A stretch of 64,000 bases of DNA from JBCCCJ01 sp039029315 (GTDB taxonomy: Bacteria > Bacteroidota > Bacteroidia > J057), in NCBI GenBank assembly GCA_039029315.1, contig JBCCGK010000030.1:1-64000 (forward strand). The letters are read 5' to 3'. Each line of letters begins with the position of its first letter. The stretch's first letter is position 1. The notes beneath the pieces were generated by a model. That model did not search any database, was not told where the DNA came from, and worked only from the letters and a program-made list of their open reading frames with translations. A program made the translations under genes and the position numbers. Positions 1-8,507 of this stretch are shown piece by piece.

Positions 1-21
1 GAGGGCCTTGGTTGGGATTTT

Positions 22-58
22 CTTGACTTTTGGGTACTTTTTGTCAAGAAAAAGTACC
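22..58. repeat. Strong hairpin near window start
   Basis: The segment GGTACTTTTT, six bases, AAAAAGTACC (33-58) is a perfect 10-bp stem. It overlaps a second inverted pair, CTTGAC (22-27) and GTCAAG (43-48). Nested inverted pairs of this kind resemble interspersed repeats found in many Bacteroidota genomes. It could also act as a weak transcription stop downstream of the minus-strand operon ending at 402. Only the structure is seen; a function is inferred. Confidence 0.5.
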
Positions 59-95
59 ATATCAAACAAAAATATATTTTATAGGAAAACCCTGA

Positions 96-187
96 TAGGG
101 GATAAAATGGCTTGATTGGTAAGATTTCTACCTTATTTCCCCTATACCCACTATTTCCCTCACAAATAAATATGTCCCCTTACTTAT
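96..187 (-). repeat. Interspersed repeat, unit C, truncated copy
   Basis: About 90 bases here match, in reverse complement and with few mismatches, the start of the element at 63356-63489. The shared run includes AAATCTTACCAATCAAGCC and the terminal motif that reads GGGGACA..TTTATTTGTG. The copy lacks the far end of the element, so it is truncated or diverged. It abuts a copy of unit A on its right. Boundaries are approximate. Confidence 0.65.
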
Positions 188-196
188 TTGGACAAA

Positions 197-345
197 TTTA
201 TATTTGACAATCATCTTCCACCCTCTCGCTCTCCCACCAGCGGGAGACACCAACTCACAAGGCCAGAAATCAACGATTTTCCCCTTTGAGGGGGATTGGG
301 GGAGGAAAGAAGTCTTACAATGTAATTGGGTCCACCTCCTTAAAT
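197..345 (+). repeat. Interspersed repeat, unit A, copy 1
   Basis: This stretch is similar over its length to 16873-17036. Both share ACAATCATCTTCCACCCTCT, a short stem in which CTCCC(A/G)C pairs with GCGGGAG, the word AAGGCCAG.AATCAACGATTT and the end TACA.TGTAATTG. No open reading frame in it looks real. Its left end does not carry a clean terminal repeat, unlike the second copy, so it may have been damaged by its unit C neighbour. It is probably a non-autonomous mobile element or its remnant. Confidence 0.65.
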
Positions 346-401
346 GGTTTTGGCGCAAGAAATTAATAATGTCCCTGGGCTCACCTTCTGACCATGGGCA
401 C

Positions 402-1634
402 TCAGGAAGCTTTCTTCTCTTCGATGAGGGAAATCAAGCGATCCACACATTCCTCCACGAAAGCAGGATCTTCAGCATAGGTATCTCGCTCGACGATTTC
501 GATATTTTTGGGTAGGTTTTCTCTCAAATAATTGAAAAACGCCTCATCCGATTCCTTGTCTTCCAGCACTTTGCCTGCATAGGAATAGGTTCCTACCCCT
601 CCTAGTGGCAACATAAAATATGCCTTGTCTTTGGTGTGTTGCAAACGATCACAAATAGATTTGGCCACACGAACAATCTCTTCAGAATTCAGGCGTGGGA
701 CAAATACCACTGGACTATGAAATACAATTTTGTGATTCTTATACTCCTCCGGCACTTCATTTGGCGGCACCAAAATACCCAAATGCTCAGCTCCACCAGG
801 ACACAATACTTGTGGCAAGCCTAATTTGCCCGCCACAGTCATTCTCTCTTCTCCTCCTGCCCGTAATACTTTCCAGACATCATCAGCAATTTCACCCATC
901 GCATAATCAAATACAGCCCCGATGATCCCCTCCTTCATCATTTGCTCCATGGCACGGCCTCCAGACCCTACGGCATGAAATACAATCACTTCATATCCTC
1001 TGGCTTCAAAGAATTTCACAGCCTCAATGGTGCCTTTGGTTAGCACACCCAAATTGGACATCCCGATGAGCGGTTTGTCTCCTTGTTGCATTTCGAAGAC
1101 GGTCTCTGTCTCTGCCATACCACAGGCAGCAGCAGCAGCATTGGCGAGGATCTTCCGCATGAAGGGATTCAGTCCCAGGATATCGCTCACAGAAAACATC
1201 ATGGTGATGTCCTTGATCCCGACAAAGCCGGAAGTATCTCCTGAAGCAATGGTCGAAACCATAATTTTGGGCAGCCCATAGGGCATCACCTGCATGACAT
1301 TGCAGACACTACTGGTGCCTTGTGTCCCCCCCAACCCAAGGATTGCATGTACTTGATTGTTCTGAATGCGCTCTTCGAGAATCTTGATACATCCCACAAC
1401 CATGATAGGAGCTGCTTCCTCCCGGGTGGGTTTTTTCAACAGATCCCCCAGTGTTTCTCCACCAGCCTCTGCGATTTCCTCCCGGCTGATGTCCGGTCTG
1501 GCTCCAGGTTCACCGATTACACCGATATCCATCAAGAGAGCATTATGTCCTCTGGCTTCAATTTGTTGTCTCAAAAACTCAGCTTCATCACCTTTGGTGT
1601 CCAGGGTTACGAGTAGTGCAATCGTCTTGGCCAT
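402..1634 (-). CDS. Tm-1-like ATP-binding protein (UPF0261 family)
   Basis: 410 residues, the usual length for the UPF0261/Tm-1-like family. It starts MAKTIALLVTLDTKGDEAEF, typical of the nucleotide-binding first half, and carries the glycine-rich LGLGGTQGTS (about residues 99-108) and the family-like motif GGVGTYSYAG in the C-terminal part. The plant relative Tm-1 blocks tomato mosaic virus replication, but the bacterial reaction is not known to me. It is the last gene of the minus-strand operon, 9 bases behind a PEP-hydrolase-type TIM barrel. Plant Tm-1 fuses the same two modules in one chain, so the two proteins probably act together. The catabolic neighbours suggest a carbohydrate-metabolic role, which is inference. 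Confidence 0.88.
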   Translation of the reverse strand: MAKTIALLVTLDTKGDEAEFLRQQIEARGHNALLMDIGVIGEPGARPDISREEIAEAGGETLGDLLKKPTREEAAPIMVVGCIKILEERIQNNQVHAILGLGGTQGTSSVCNVMQVMPYGLPKIMVSTIASGDTSGFVGIKDITMMFSVSDILGLNPFMRKILANAAAAACGMAETETVFEMQQGDKPLIGMSNLGVLTKGTIEAVKFFEARGYEVIVFHAVGSGGRAMEQMMKEGIIGAVFDYAMGEIADDVWKVLRAGGEERMTVAGKLGLPQVLCPGGAEHLGILVPPNEVPEEYKNHKIVFHSPVVFVPRLNSEEIVRVAKSICDRLQHTKDKAYFMLPLGGVGTYSYAGKVLEDKESDEAFFNYLRENLPKNIEIVERDTYAEDPAFVEECVDRLISLIEEKKAS

Positions 1635-1643
1635 GATCGGGGG

Positions 1644-2507
1644 TTATTTGTTGGTGGGAAATCTCAAATCAGCAAATTCTTTCGCCGTTGAATATACAGC
1701 TTTCTCAATAGGAATCCTCTCAGTTGAAGATCCAGTCCATATTCCATCTACAGAGGTATGGTCCAGCATGTATTGTGCATCCGTTGGATTGGACATGGCA
1801 GCTCCATGTGCAATCAACATGATATCTGGCTTGATTTTGCGAAGCACCTGATTGGCTTCTTCGGTTCGTCTGGCTGTTTCCTCAATGGTTTCCCCAGAGT
1901 CATAGCCTTTCAATCCTCCTTTGGTGGTTCCAGCATGGAAGCAGAAAATATCAGGCCCACACTCTTCTACCATCTTGATGCTGTCTTCCATGTTGAATGC
2001 AAGGCCGACAGTCACCATATCCATTTCTCTTGCCAAATTCAGCATGGCAATCTCATTATCTATGGTGATTCCGCTTTTTGTCAAGACCCTGAAAATTTCG
2101 CTGTCTTTGTCCACATAGCTGATAGATGGGCCAATATTGGAGACAGATTCAACTCCGATTCGCTTCAGGTCATCCAGAAACCACCGCATGTCTTTCAATG
2201 GATCATTGGCATTGATACAAGCACAAATAAAGGCATCTCCCTTGATAGCTGGCATGATGTCTTCCCGGGTATAGTCTATCGTCTGCTTGTTGGAATCCAG
2301 GATCGGCCAGAGCATAGACATGGTTCCCATTCCATTAGAACGCAATCGGGCTCCTGAAAAGGTATTGATGCAATCTGCCCCAGCTTTCTCCAGCAGGCTT
2401 GCTACCAGACCACTGCCAGCACTGGCAATGAAAATGGGAATTTTCTCATCTATTTTTTTTCTGAGTTTAGCGAGGATTTCTTGTCGTGAGGTTCGTGGAG
2501 CGATCAT
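1644..2507 (-). CDS. Phosphoenolpyruvate hydrolase family TIM-barrel protein
   Basis: 287 residues with the pattern of the PEP hydrolase-like/TIM-barrel family (PF09370 type): an N-terminal IPIFIASAGSGL, then CINTFSGARLRSNGMG, CACINANDP, FCFHAGTTKGG and AHGAAMSNP. The family resembles the PEP mutase/isocitrate lyase barrel fold, and acid residues such as those in ACINANDP may hold a metal, but the substrate is not defined. The gene sits immediately upstream of the Tm-1-like gene in the direction of transcription and 8 bases behind a hypothetical protein. In plant and fungal homologues this barrel is the C-terminal half of the Tm-1 polypeptide; here the gene order is the reverse. No signal peptide is present, so it is cytoplasmic. 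Confidence 0.85.
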   Translation of the reverse strand: MIAPRTSRQEILAKLRKKIDEKIPIFIASAGSGLVASLLEKAGADCINTFSGARLRSNGMGTMSMLWPILDSNKQTIDYTREDIMPAIKGDAFICACINANDPLKDMRWFLDDLKRIGVESVSNIGPSISYVDKDSEIFRVLTKSGITIDNEIAMLNLAREMDMVTVGLAFNMEDSIKMVEECGPDIFCFHAGTTKGGLKGYDSGETIEETARRTEEANQVLRKIKPDIMLIAHGAAMSNPTDAQYMLDHTSVDGIWTGSSTERIPIEKAVYSTAKEFADLRFPTNK

Positions 2508-2515
2508 ATGTTTGA

Positions 2516-3106
2516 TTAATTGTGATATGATACATTGAGTAATCCCAGTTCTTTTCTAATCCAAAAATCTGAAGCGTTAAAACATAAAGAATTTGAGATT
2601 AATGCCTTGTTCAATGGGTATTGTCCCCATTCTGTACAGCCTGAGCAATAATTTACAAGTTCCTCAGATTCCTTGATTTCCTGAACATTGGACCATTCCT
2701 TTTCGGTGAGGGTGATAGTCTCCAGGCTATCCAATTTCAACACAATGAGAACTGCCAGGAATTGACTCGCTGTATTCTTACTGCTTAACTTATTCCTAAT
2801 GGCCTTATAGTTTTTGTGTTTAATGAAACGGACCATTTGTTTGGTTACTTTGGTTTTCTTACCCGAATACCCACACCCAAATCCCACCATATTTCTTTGC
2901 GATAGTTCTTCGGGGGATTTTTGACCAAAGCTCAAGGTCGCGATGCACAATAAAATGAGAAAGGAAATTGACTTGTAGGCAAATGTCTTTCGAGATATAG
3001 TCCCTCTGGAACTTGCGATGAAGATGCCTGTAGCGGCAGATGACCATCTGTCGCTACAAGAAATCATATTCGAGCTACGGAAGCTGTAAGCCATAGGGCC
3101 TTTCAC
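2516..3106 (-). CDS. Hypothetical protein, uncertain start
   Basis: I do not recognise this protein. The frame runs 196 residues, but the first 35 or so are unconvincing because a 30-base palindromic repeat (3029-3058) lies inside them. The segment SISFLILLCIATLSFGQ (about residues 46-62) looks like a signal peptide, so the mature product is probably a periplasmic or surface protein of about 130 residues with scattered cysteines (GFGCGYSG, NYCSGCTEWG). No ATG lies just before the signal segment, so the true start is a rare codon, or the 5' end was disrupted by the repeat or a frameshift. It interrupts an otherwise metabolic operon. Confidence 0.5.
   Translation of the reverse strand: MKGPMAYSFRSSNMISCSDRWSSAATGIFIASSRGTISRKTFAYKSISFLILLCIATLSFGQKSPEELSQRNMVGFGCGYSGKKTKVTKQMVRFIKHKNYKAIRNKLSSKNTASQFLAVLIVLKLDSLETITLTEKEWSNVQEIKESEELVNYCSGCTEWGQYPLNKALISNSLCFNASDFWIRKELGLLNVSYHN
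3029..3058. repeat. REP-like palindrome
   Basis: TGTAGCGGCAGATG and CATCTGTCGCTACA flank a two-base loop and pair with one mismatch. It lies in the N-terminal part of the hypothetical gene at 2516-3106, between that gene's likely signal peptide and the upstream aldolase/dehydrogenase gene. Such small GC-rich palindromes often sit between cistrons, which supports a real gene start downstream of it. Confidence 0.7.
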
Positions 3107-3147
3107 ATTCTACCATTCGCGGTTTTACATTTTACGTTTCGTCCCCT

Positions 3148-5112
3148 TTAAATCACCCGATCATTTCCACCATCAATGGGGACTTGCGAACCAGTGATTT
3201 TGGAGAAAGTCTTACCTAACATACTGACTGCCAACTCTGCCACATCATGTGAGCTGACTTCTACCCGCAGGACATTGTTGGTTTTGTATTCTTCTACCGT
3301 GAGTCCATAGTGCTTGGCTCTGGCTTGCAACACTTCATCGGTCCAAATGCTGGTGTCATAGACGGCATTGGGATGAATCATATTGACTCGGATGCCTTTG
3401 GACCCCAGTTCCAGAGCAGCCACTCGTCCTAGTTGGGTCAAGCCTGCCTTGGCAACGGAATAGGCTGAAGCACCTGGACCGGGAGCAGGAACATTCTTCG
3501 ATGCAATGATCACCACAGCAGGATCAAAGCCCAACTCCAAATAGGGAATGCAGAGTTGTAACAATTGTTGATGGCTGGTGACATTGACATCCATACTTTT
3601 TTGCCAAAGGGAAGCATCCATCTTTTCGATAGAGGCACTTTTGGGAAAGATCCCTGCATTGGTTACGACAAGATCTATCCCGCCAAAATAGGCAACCGTC
3701 TGCTCGATCGATTGGGTCAATTCCGCCCGGTCCGTCACATCACATTTGATACCCAGCACTTCGGCCTGAGAGAAGCGATCAACGATTCCGGGATTGATAT
3801 CTAATGCTGCGACAACTGCTCCCTGCTTGACCAATCTTTCTACACAGGCTTTGCCAATTCCCCCCATTGCTCCGGTCACCACAGCGACTTTCCCCTGCAT
3901 TTCCTTGGGATTACCAGCCTTTTTGAGTTTGGCTTGCTCAAGACTCCAGTATTCGATGTCAAATAGATCCTGTGGTGACAAAGGAGCCCATCCTCCCAAG
4001 GCTTCTGCCTGAAAGATTCCCTTCATGTTGTGTTGAGCCACATCTTCTGTGATTCTGATAGTCTTGGTGTTTGGGCCAAAGGATAATGTTCCTTTCCCTG
4101 GCCAGATGGCCCAGCGAGGTGCTGGATTGAGAAGTGTTTCTCCTTTGTTGTGAGTGTCAAAGTAAGCCTTGTAGGTCTGCATGAACTGATCGATATCTGT
4201 CTGAGGATCCTCATTCAGCACGACGGGCGTCCCCTTGATTCGGATCACATGCTCAGGAGCCAATGGCCCAATCGAGGAGATCTCTCGCACATTGGGCAGA
4301 TTGCTGTACCCTACGGTCGAAGCGGAATCATCCAAACGGGCAAGCACAGGAGTTCCCCATGCTTCTGAGGCCATTCTTCTCATTCGTGCCACTTCAAGTT
4401 TGTCTGCATCTTTGGCTTGTTGCTCCGGCAAGTCTGGCGCATTGTCTGCCAAATATTCCTCGGCCTTATCTACAATGTCAATCATCTTTTCATAAGCGAT
4501 TTTGGGATCATCATGAAAAGTAAATACGCCGTGGTTAAGCAAAATCATTCCATCCAGTGTATCCCAATCCAGTCCCTGGGTCATTTCATGGATGGTTTTT
4601 GCCAAAATAAACCCTGGCATCACATAGGGAATGATCATAACCTTGTCCCCATAGATCTCCTTGATCCTGGCTTCCCCATCGCTAGTATTGGTGATGGTGA
4701 CGACCGCATCGGCATGGGTATGATCGACAAATACATAAGGGATCAATCCATGCAGGATGGCTTCTACTGAAGGATTGGGCGCTGCCGGATTGGTCAGGGC
4801 CATGCGGCAGTAGCGAACCATTTCCATATCACTTAGTTCATCCAGCAAAACGAGTCGCTTCATGGCTTCCACCTTTACCGGTGAAAAACCAGCTTCTTCA
4901 ATCGTTCCCAGATTCCATCCACTGCCCTTGACATAGCAGAGTTCTTCTTCCTCACCGAAGATATTCGTCTCCTTGATTTTGACGGATGTATTGCCTCCCC
5001 CATGCAAGACCATATCAGGATCTTGCCCCAGGAGTCTGGAGGTATACACCCGCATTTTCAGCAAGTCCCCTTCGCATTTTTGTGCCTCTTGGTCATTCCA
5101 GGCGCTTTTCAT
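3148..5112 (-). CDS. Bifunctional class II aldolase / short-chain dehydrogenase
   Basis: 654 residues. Residues 1-380 are a class II (zinc) aldolase domain with the glycine-rich HGGGNTSVK (37-45), catalytic Glu117 and candidate zinc ligands His131, His133 (DHTHAD) and His194 (LNHGVF). Residues 405-654 are a Rossmann short-chain dehydrogenase with TGAMGGIG (413-420), NAG (485-487), Ser538, Tyr551 and Lys555 (YSVAK). Proteins of this architecture cleave a ketose 1-phosphate or 2-keto-deoxy acid and oxidise or reduce the aldehyde; the best known acts on rhamnulose 1-phosphate and lactaldehyde. The L-rhamnose mutarotase gene at 24171 in the same window supports a deoxyhexose substrate. Two alpha/beta hydrolases and two epimerase-type barrels lie just upstream in the same operon. 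Confidence 0.9.
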   Translation of the reverse strand: MKSAWNDQEAQKCEGDLLKMRVYTSRLLGQDPDMVLHGGGNTSVKIKETNIFGEEEELCYVKGSGWNLGTIEEAGFSPVKVEAMKRLVLLDELSDMEMVRYCRMALTNPAAPNPSVEAILHGLIPYVFVDHTHADAVVTITNTSDGEARIKEIYGDKVMIIPYVMPGFILAKTIHEMTQGLDWDTLDGMILLNHGVFTFHDDPKIAYEKMIDIVDKAEEYLADNAPDLPEQQAKDADKLEVARMRRMASEAWGTPVLARLDDSASTVGYSNLPNVREISSIGPLAPEHVIRIKGTPVVLNEDPQTDIDQFMQTYKAYFDTHNKGETLLNPAPRWAIWPGKGTLSFGPNTKTIRITEDVAQHNMKGIFQAEALGGWAPLSPQDLFDIEYWSLEQAKLKKAGNPKEMQGKVAVVTGAMGGIGKACVERLVKQGAVVAALDINPGIVDRFSQAEVLGIKCDVTDRAELTQSIEQTVAYFGGIDLVVTNAGIFPKSASIEKMDASLWQKSMDVNVTSHQQLLQLCIPYLELGFDPAVVIIASKNVPAPGPGASAYSVAKAGLTQLGRVAALELGSKGIRVNMIHPNAVYDTSIWTDEVLQARAKHYGLTVEEYKTNNVLRVEVSSHDVAELAVSMLGKTFSKITGSQVPIDGGNDRVI

Positions 5113-5142
5113 ATGTGTTTATTTTTTGGGTAAAAATGTAAA

Positions 5143-5913
5143 TCAGAGTTGTGAAAGAAAAGTGGAGACGGCTTCCCGCAACTGCTTTCCGTGCAGTTCA
5201 TTGTTCTTGTAGCGAGAAATCACTTCCACCAAGTTAGCAGAAGGAATGTGAGAAGCAATCTCTTCTCCCATAAACATCGGATGCAAGGGGTCGTCTTGAT
5301 TGGCAACGACCAATGTTGGATGGGAAATTCCTGCTAACTCTTTGAGAGACGCCAACGGAGCGTCCTTTACCATGTGAGAGAGGATTCTGGATGTTGATGC
5401 TTGCTGGTCTCTGTTGAACATCCCAAGGATAGACTTGGCTGCATTGGGCAGCGCTTGTCTTATCTGCTCAAAATCAGTTGATTGCTCAAATAACTCTTGG
5501 CCATCGGGCTTGTCTAGTCTCTCTGCGATATCCAACAAAATGGCAAGGTTGTCAGGAGTGCCCGCCGCTAACCAGGCAGGTCGCACCAACACCAATCCTT
5601 CCACTCTCTCTGGATGATGTATCGCCATATAAACAGATATACCAGCCCCCATAGAAATTCCCCCAAAAATTGCTTTTGGAATTTCTATATGATCCATTAG
5701 CCGAATAACATCGGCTGAATAATTGGAAAAAGAGGGAAGGTAAGCATCCGGCAATCGTGATTGTCCATGCCCTGGGCAGTCCATTGAGATCAGGCACACC
5801 CCCTCCAAAGAAGCCAATATCCCTTGAGGCTGAGAGACATTTGCTCCTAACCCATGCTGGAAAAAGAAGGGTCTTCCTTCTCCCGAAATTGTATAGTTGA
5901 GATCAAATTGCAT
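5143..5913 (-). CDS. Alpha/beta hydrolase
   Basis: 256 residues with an oxyanion region QHGLGANVS (19-27), a D-C-P-G-HG turn near residue 45 and the nucleophile elbow G-I-S-M-G with Ser87. A late Asp in ANQDDPLHP is a plausible triad acid, followed by a C-terminal His near LHGK. No signal peptide, so cytoplasmic. In a sugar-oxidation operon the family commonly serves as a lactonase or esterase. It starts 2 bases behind the 5916-6728 epimerase gene, indicating translational coupling. The substrate cannot be read from sequence. Confidence 0.85.
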   Translation of the reverse strand: MQFDLNYTISGEGRPFFFQHGLGANVSQPQGILASLEGVCLISMDCPGHGQSRLPDAYLPSFSNYSADVIRLMDHIEIPKAIFGGISMGAGISVYMAIHHPERVEGLVLVRPAWLAAGTPDNLAILLDIAERLDKPDGQELFEQSTDFEQIRQALPNAAKSILGMFNRDQQASTSRILSHMVKDAPLASLKELAGISHPTLVVANQDDPLHPMFMGEEIASHIPSANLVEVISRYKNNELHGKQLREAVSTFLSQL

Positions 5914-5915
5914 GT

Positions 5916-6728
5916 TTACAAGAGGGGTTGCAATACCTCTCTGATGTAGACGCCATCTTTGGCCGTTACCCCATCCGGATCTGTGATTGCTTCGTCTGCT
6001 TCATCTTCCATAATGATCCAGCCTTCATAGCCTGAAGTTTTGAGGTAGTTGGTGATGGGAACGAAGTCAATGTCTCCTTCCCCGGTTTGCGCCCATCGTC
6101 CGTCCTTAAACATATCTTTATAGTGAACCAGATTGACCAACGAACGGTATTCTTGAACTATGGCCAAGGGGTCCATCCCGCCCTTGGCAATGTGTCCAAT
6201 ATCGGGACAATATCCGATGGCTTGTGTGTCCATTCGGTCAATCATCAAGGCATAATCAGAAGCAGTTCTGAATACAGATCCGCCAGGAGAATTGGGATGT
6301 TTGGAAACAGTAATTCCTTTCTCGGCTGCTCTTCTGGCGAAAGCATTGACACATTTCATACAATTTTCTTGCCGCTCCAGAAGGTTGGAACGATCATTTC
6401 CAGGCATATGGACCAACAGCAAAATGGTATCCGGGAAATGTCCCAGATAGTTGATCCATTTGTCAGCACGTGCCCGCTCTTCTGCCGTCTCCTCCGGATA
6501 TAGCCAGTCCTCGACCACTGCCAGGACTGCATATTCCATCTCATAGCGATCCAAAACTTCTTTCATCAATACCGGATCTTCCAGATGTTGCAAAAAACTC
6601 GATTCAGGTTCAATTCCGGCAAATCCAGCTTTGGAACATATGTCCATGATATGCTCCAGTTTGCCCTTGTATTGTTCACCAGGCATTTGCCAGGTATAGG
6701 TTTCGCATCCGAGTTTGATTTTGCTCAT
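5916..6728 (-). CDS. Sugar phosphate isomerase/epimerase family TIM barrel
   Basis: 270 residues of the xylose isomerase-like/AP endonuclease 2 barrel family. Likely divalent metal ligands fall in PESS (about residue 41), CPDIGH, VHYKD and the terminal IIMEDE. The HYKD and GEGDIDF words are shared with 2-keto-myo-inositol dehydratase (IolE)-like and hydroxypyruvate isomerase-like members. No signal peptide. It lies between two alpha/beta hydrolase genes at 6-base and 2-base spacing. Reactions possible in this family include epimerisation, isomerisation, dehydration and lyase chemistry on keto-sugars, so the exact one stays open. Confidence 0.85.
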   Translation of the reverse strand: MSKIKLGCETYTWQMPGEQYKGKLEHIMDICSKAGFAGIEPESSFLQHLEDPVLMKEVLDRYEMEYAVLAVVEDWLYPEETAEERARADKWINYLGHFPDTILLLVHMPGNDRSNLLERQENCMKCVNAFARRAAEKGITVSKHPNSPGGSVFRTASDYALMIDRMDTQAIGYCPDIGHIAKGGMDPLAIVQEYRSLVNLVHYKDMFKDGRWAQTGEGDIDFVPITNYLKTSGYEGWIIMEDEADEAITDPDGVTAKDGVYIREVLQPLL

Positions 6729-6734
6729 CTTGTG

Positions 6735-7544
6735 TTAGTTGTTAAGCAGAAATTGAGTGGTAACAGTATTGAATCGTTCCAGATCTTCCCAATGATGTAC
6801 ATGACCTCCAGTGGGGAATTGTACCAATTCAGAACCTGCAATCTTTTCATGAAGCAGATCAGAAAAAGGGGGAGGGGTAAAGATATCCATCATGCCAATG
6901 GTGATGAGTGTTGGCAGCTTGATTTGGTGTAATCGATCTACCGAATCGTGATTCATACACGCGTGCAGTTGTCCTTCGAATCCAGCTTGACTTTGCGGAT
7001 TGGGATTGCTTGCTGCGCCCTGTTGGCCTTCTTCCAGATCAGCCATTCCTGTTTCATAGTATGGGGGAGCAAAAATCCAGAGTTGCAGCAGTTCCATAAA
7101 GTCGTCGGGCTGAGAAGTTCGCCTCAACTTAATCAGATTCCGATAAACGGTCTTTGCATAATTGTTGAAAGAAGGCCAGGTGCTAATGAGGACCAGACAG
7201 CTGACGCGATGTGGATGATTCAGTGCCAAGGATTGAGCAATGGCACCTCCCATAGAAATTCCAGCCACTTTGGCTTTGTCAATCCCCAAATGATCCATTA
7301 CAGCAATGGCGTCATTTGCCATCATGGCTGTATTGTATGGACCTTCCGGTTGGTCTGATTTCCCGACCCCCCGATTATCCAAGATGATACACCGAAAGTG
7401 TTTTTCGTATTCAGCCGCATGCAATTCCCACACATCCCCATCTGCACCAAATCCCATTAACAGGATAAGCGGCTCTCCGGCTCCTCGTTCCTGATAATAG
7501 ATTCGTGTTCCGTTTGAATCGACAAATCCTTCTTTTTTGCTCAT
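6735..7544 (-). CDS. Alpha/beta hydrolase
   Basis: 269 residues, a textbook alpha/beta hydrolase. It has LLMGFGADGDVW (28-39), LDNRGVGKSD (55-64) and the nucleophile elbow G-I-S-M-G-G with Ser97. A late Asp lies in GMMDIFTPP and His in GGHVHHWE. The NRGxGxSD pattern is typical of 3-oxoadipate enol-lactonase-like members, so a sugar lactonase is a reasonable guess. It is distinct in sequence from the other hydrolase of the operon (5143-5913). The gene ends 6 bases before the next barrel gene starts. Confidence 0.86.
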   Translation of the reverse strand: MSKKEGFVDSNGTRIYYQERGAGEPLILLMGFGADGDVWELHAAEYEKHFRCIILDNRGVGKSDQPEGPYNTAMMANDAIAVMDHLGIDKAKVAGISMGGAIAQSLALNHPHRVSCLVLISTWPSFNNYAKTVYRNLIKLRRTSQPDDFMELLQLWIFAPPYYETGMADLEEGQQGAASNPNPQSQAGFEGQLHACMNHDSVDRLHQIKLPTLITIGMMDIFTPPPFSDLLHEKIAGSELVQFPTGGHVHHWEDLERFNTVTTQFLLNN

Positions 7545-7580
7545 GATGAAGGTAGTAGTAATGGTATAAATGAAAATAGA

Positions 7581-8429
7581 TCAGGCGTATTTCTCCCACA
7601 TGGATTTGATGAAGCCATATCCTTGTTCATAGACTTCATTCAAACTGGGTTCAAAATTCCGCCAAACGTTGATGTTTGAAGCAAATTCTGCCTTGTTTCG
7701 GCTAAAGGCTTCGATGGTCAACCAATTGTCATAGCCAACTTCCTGTAGTGCCTGAAAGGTTTCTTCCCAATTGACCTGACCTGATCCGGGTGTACCTCTG
7801 TCATTTTCCGAAATGTGAACATGACTAATCAGAGGTGCATATTTCTGGATGTTATCCGAGGCTGATTTTTCTTCGATGTGGGCATGATGGGTATCATAGA
7901 TCATCCGCAGATTTGGATGGTCGACTGCCTCAACGAGGGTGGAGATATCGGCGAGGGTATTGTATAGATAACATTCAAATCGATTCAGGGCTTCTGGCGT
8001 AAGGATAACGCCTGTTGTCCCGGCATATTCTGCAGCTTTCCTCATGACCTCTGCACTCCATTTTCGCTCCTCTTCACGCGGAGGCTCACCCGAAAAATAG
8101 GCAAATGCTGAATGATAAGGCCCACAAATAACCTCAGCCCCCATCGCGGCTCCCATATCAATACGCCATTTCATTTGCTCTACCGCTTTGGCTCGAATAG
8201 CTGGGTCCGGACTCGCAGGATTCCCATCTTCAAATATTGAGGTAACACAGGTGCATCCAAGGTCCAGTTCACGCAATTTTTTGCCAAGATTTTTGTAATT
8301 ATGGTCGCCTTCATCTCCAATTGGGACCTCTACTCCATCGAAACCTACAGCCTTGATTTGTTCTAAAATTGGATACAGATCTTCATTGATATCTGTTGTC
8401 CAAAGAAGGAGGTTCATGCCTATTTTCAT
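7581..8429 (-). CDS. Sugar isomerase/epimerase, ketose 3-epimerase-like
   Basis: 282 residues. The layout matches the D-tagatose/D-allulose 3-epimerase group: N-terminal MKIGMNLLLWT, metal-binding Glu in LTPEALNRFE, Asp in IYDTHHAHIEE, His in SHVHISENDRG and Glu in LTIEAFS. SENDRGTPG is characteristic of this group. It would interconvert ketoses at C3, or act on a 3-keto-sugar, in the cytoplasm. It is the first gene of the operon that runs to 402. Upstream 78 bases separate it from the sulfatase stop, so it may be co-transcribed with that gene or have its own promoter. Confidence 0.87.
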   Translation of the reverse strand: MKIGMNLLLWTTDINEDLYPILEQIKAVGFDGVEVPIGDEGDHNYKNLGKKLRELDLGCTCVTSIFEDGNPASPDPAIRAKAVEQMKWRIDMGAAMGAEVICGPYHSAFAYFSGEPPREEERKWSAEVMRKAAEYAGTTGVILTPEALNRFECYLYNTLADISTLVEAVDHPNLRMIYDTHHAHIEEKSASDNIQKYAPLISHVHISENDRGTPGSGQVNWEETFQALQEVGYDNWLTIEAFSRNKAEFASNINVWRNFEPSLNEVYEQGYGFIKSMWEKYA

Positions 8430-8507
8430 CGTTCAATCTATTTGGGGGAAATATAGGAAAATTCACTCTACAGAGGAGAATTTTTCGACGGATCAAAGAG
8501 AGAAAAA

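Noticed and set aside
1366..1851. 161-residue plus-strand open frame
   Set aside because: It lies entirely antisense to the Tm-1-like and PEP-hydrolase genes, whose protein families are clear; its composition is that of a reverse-strand shadow.
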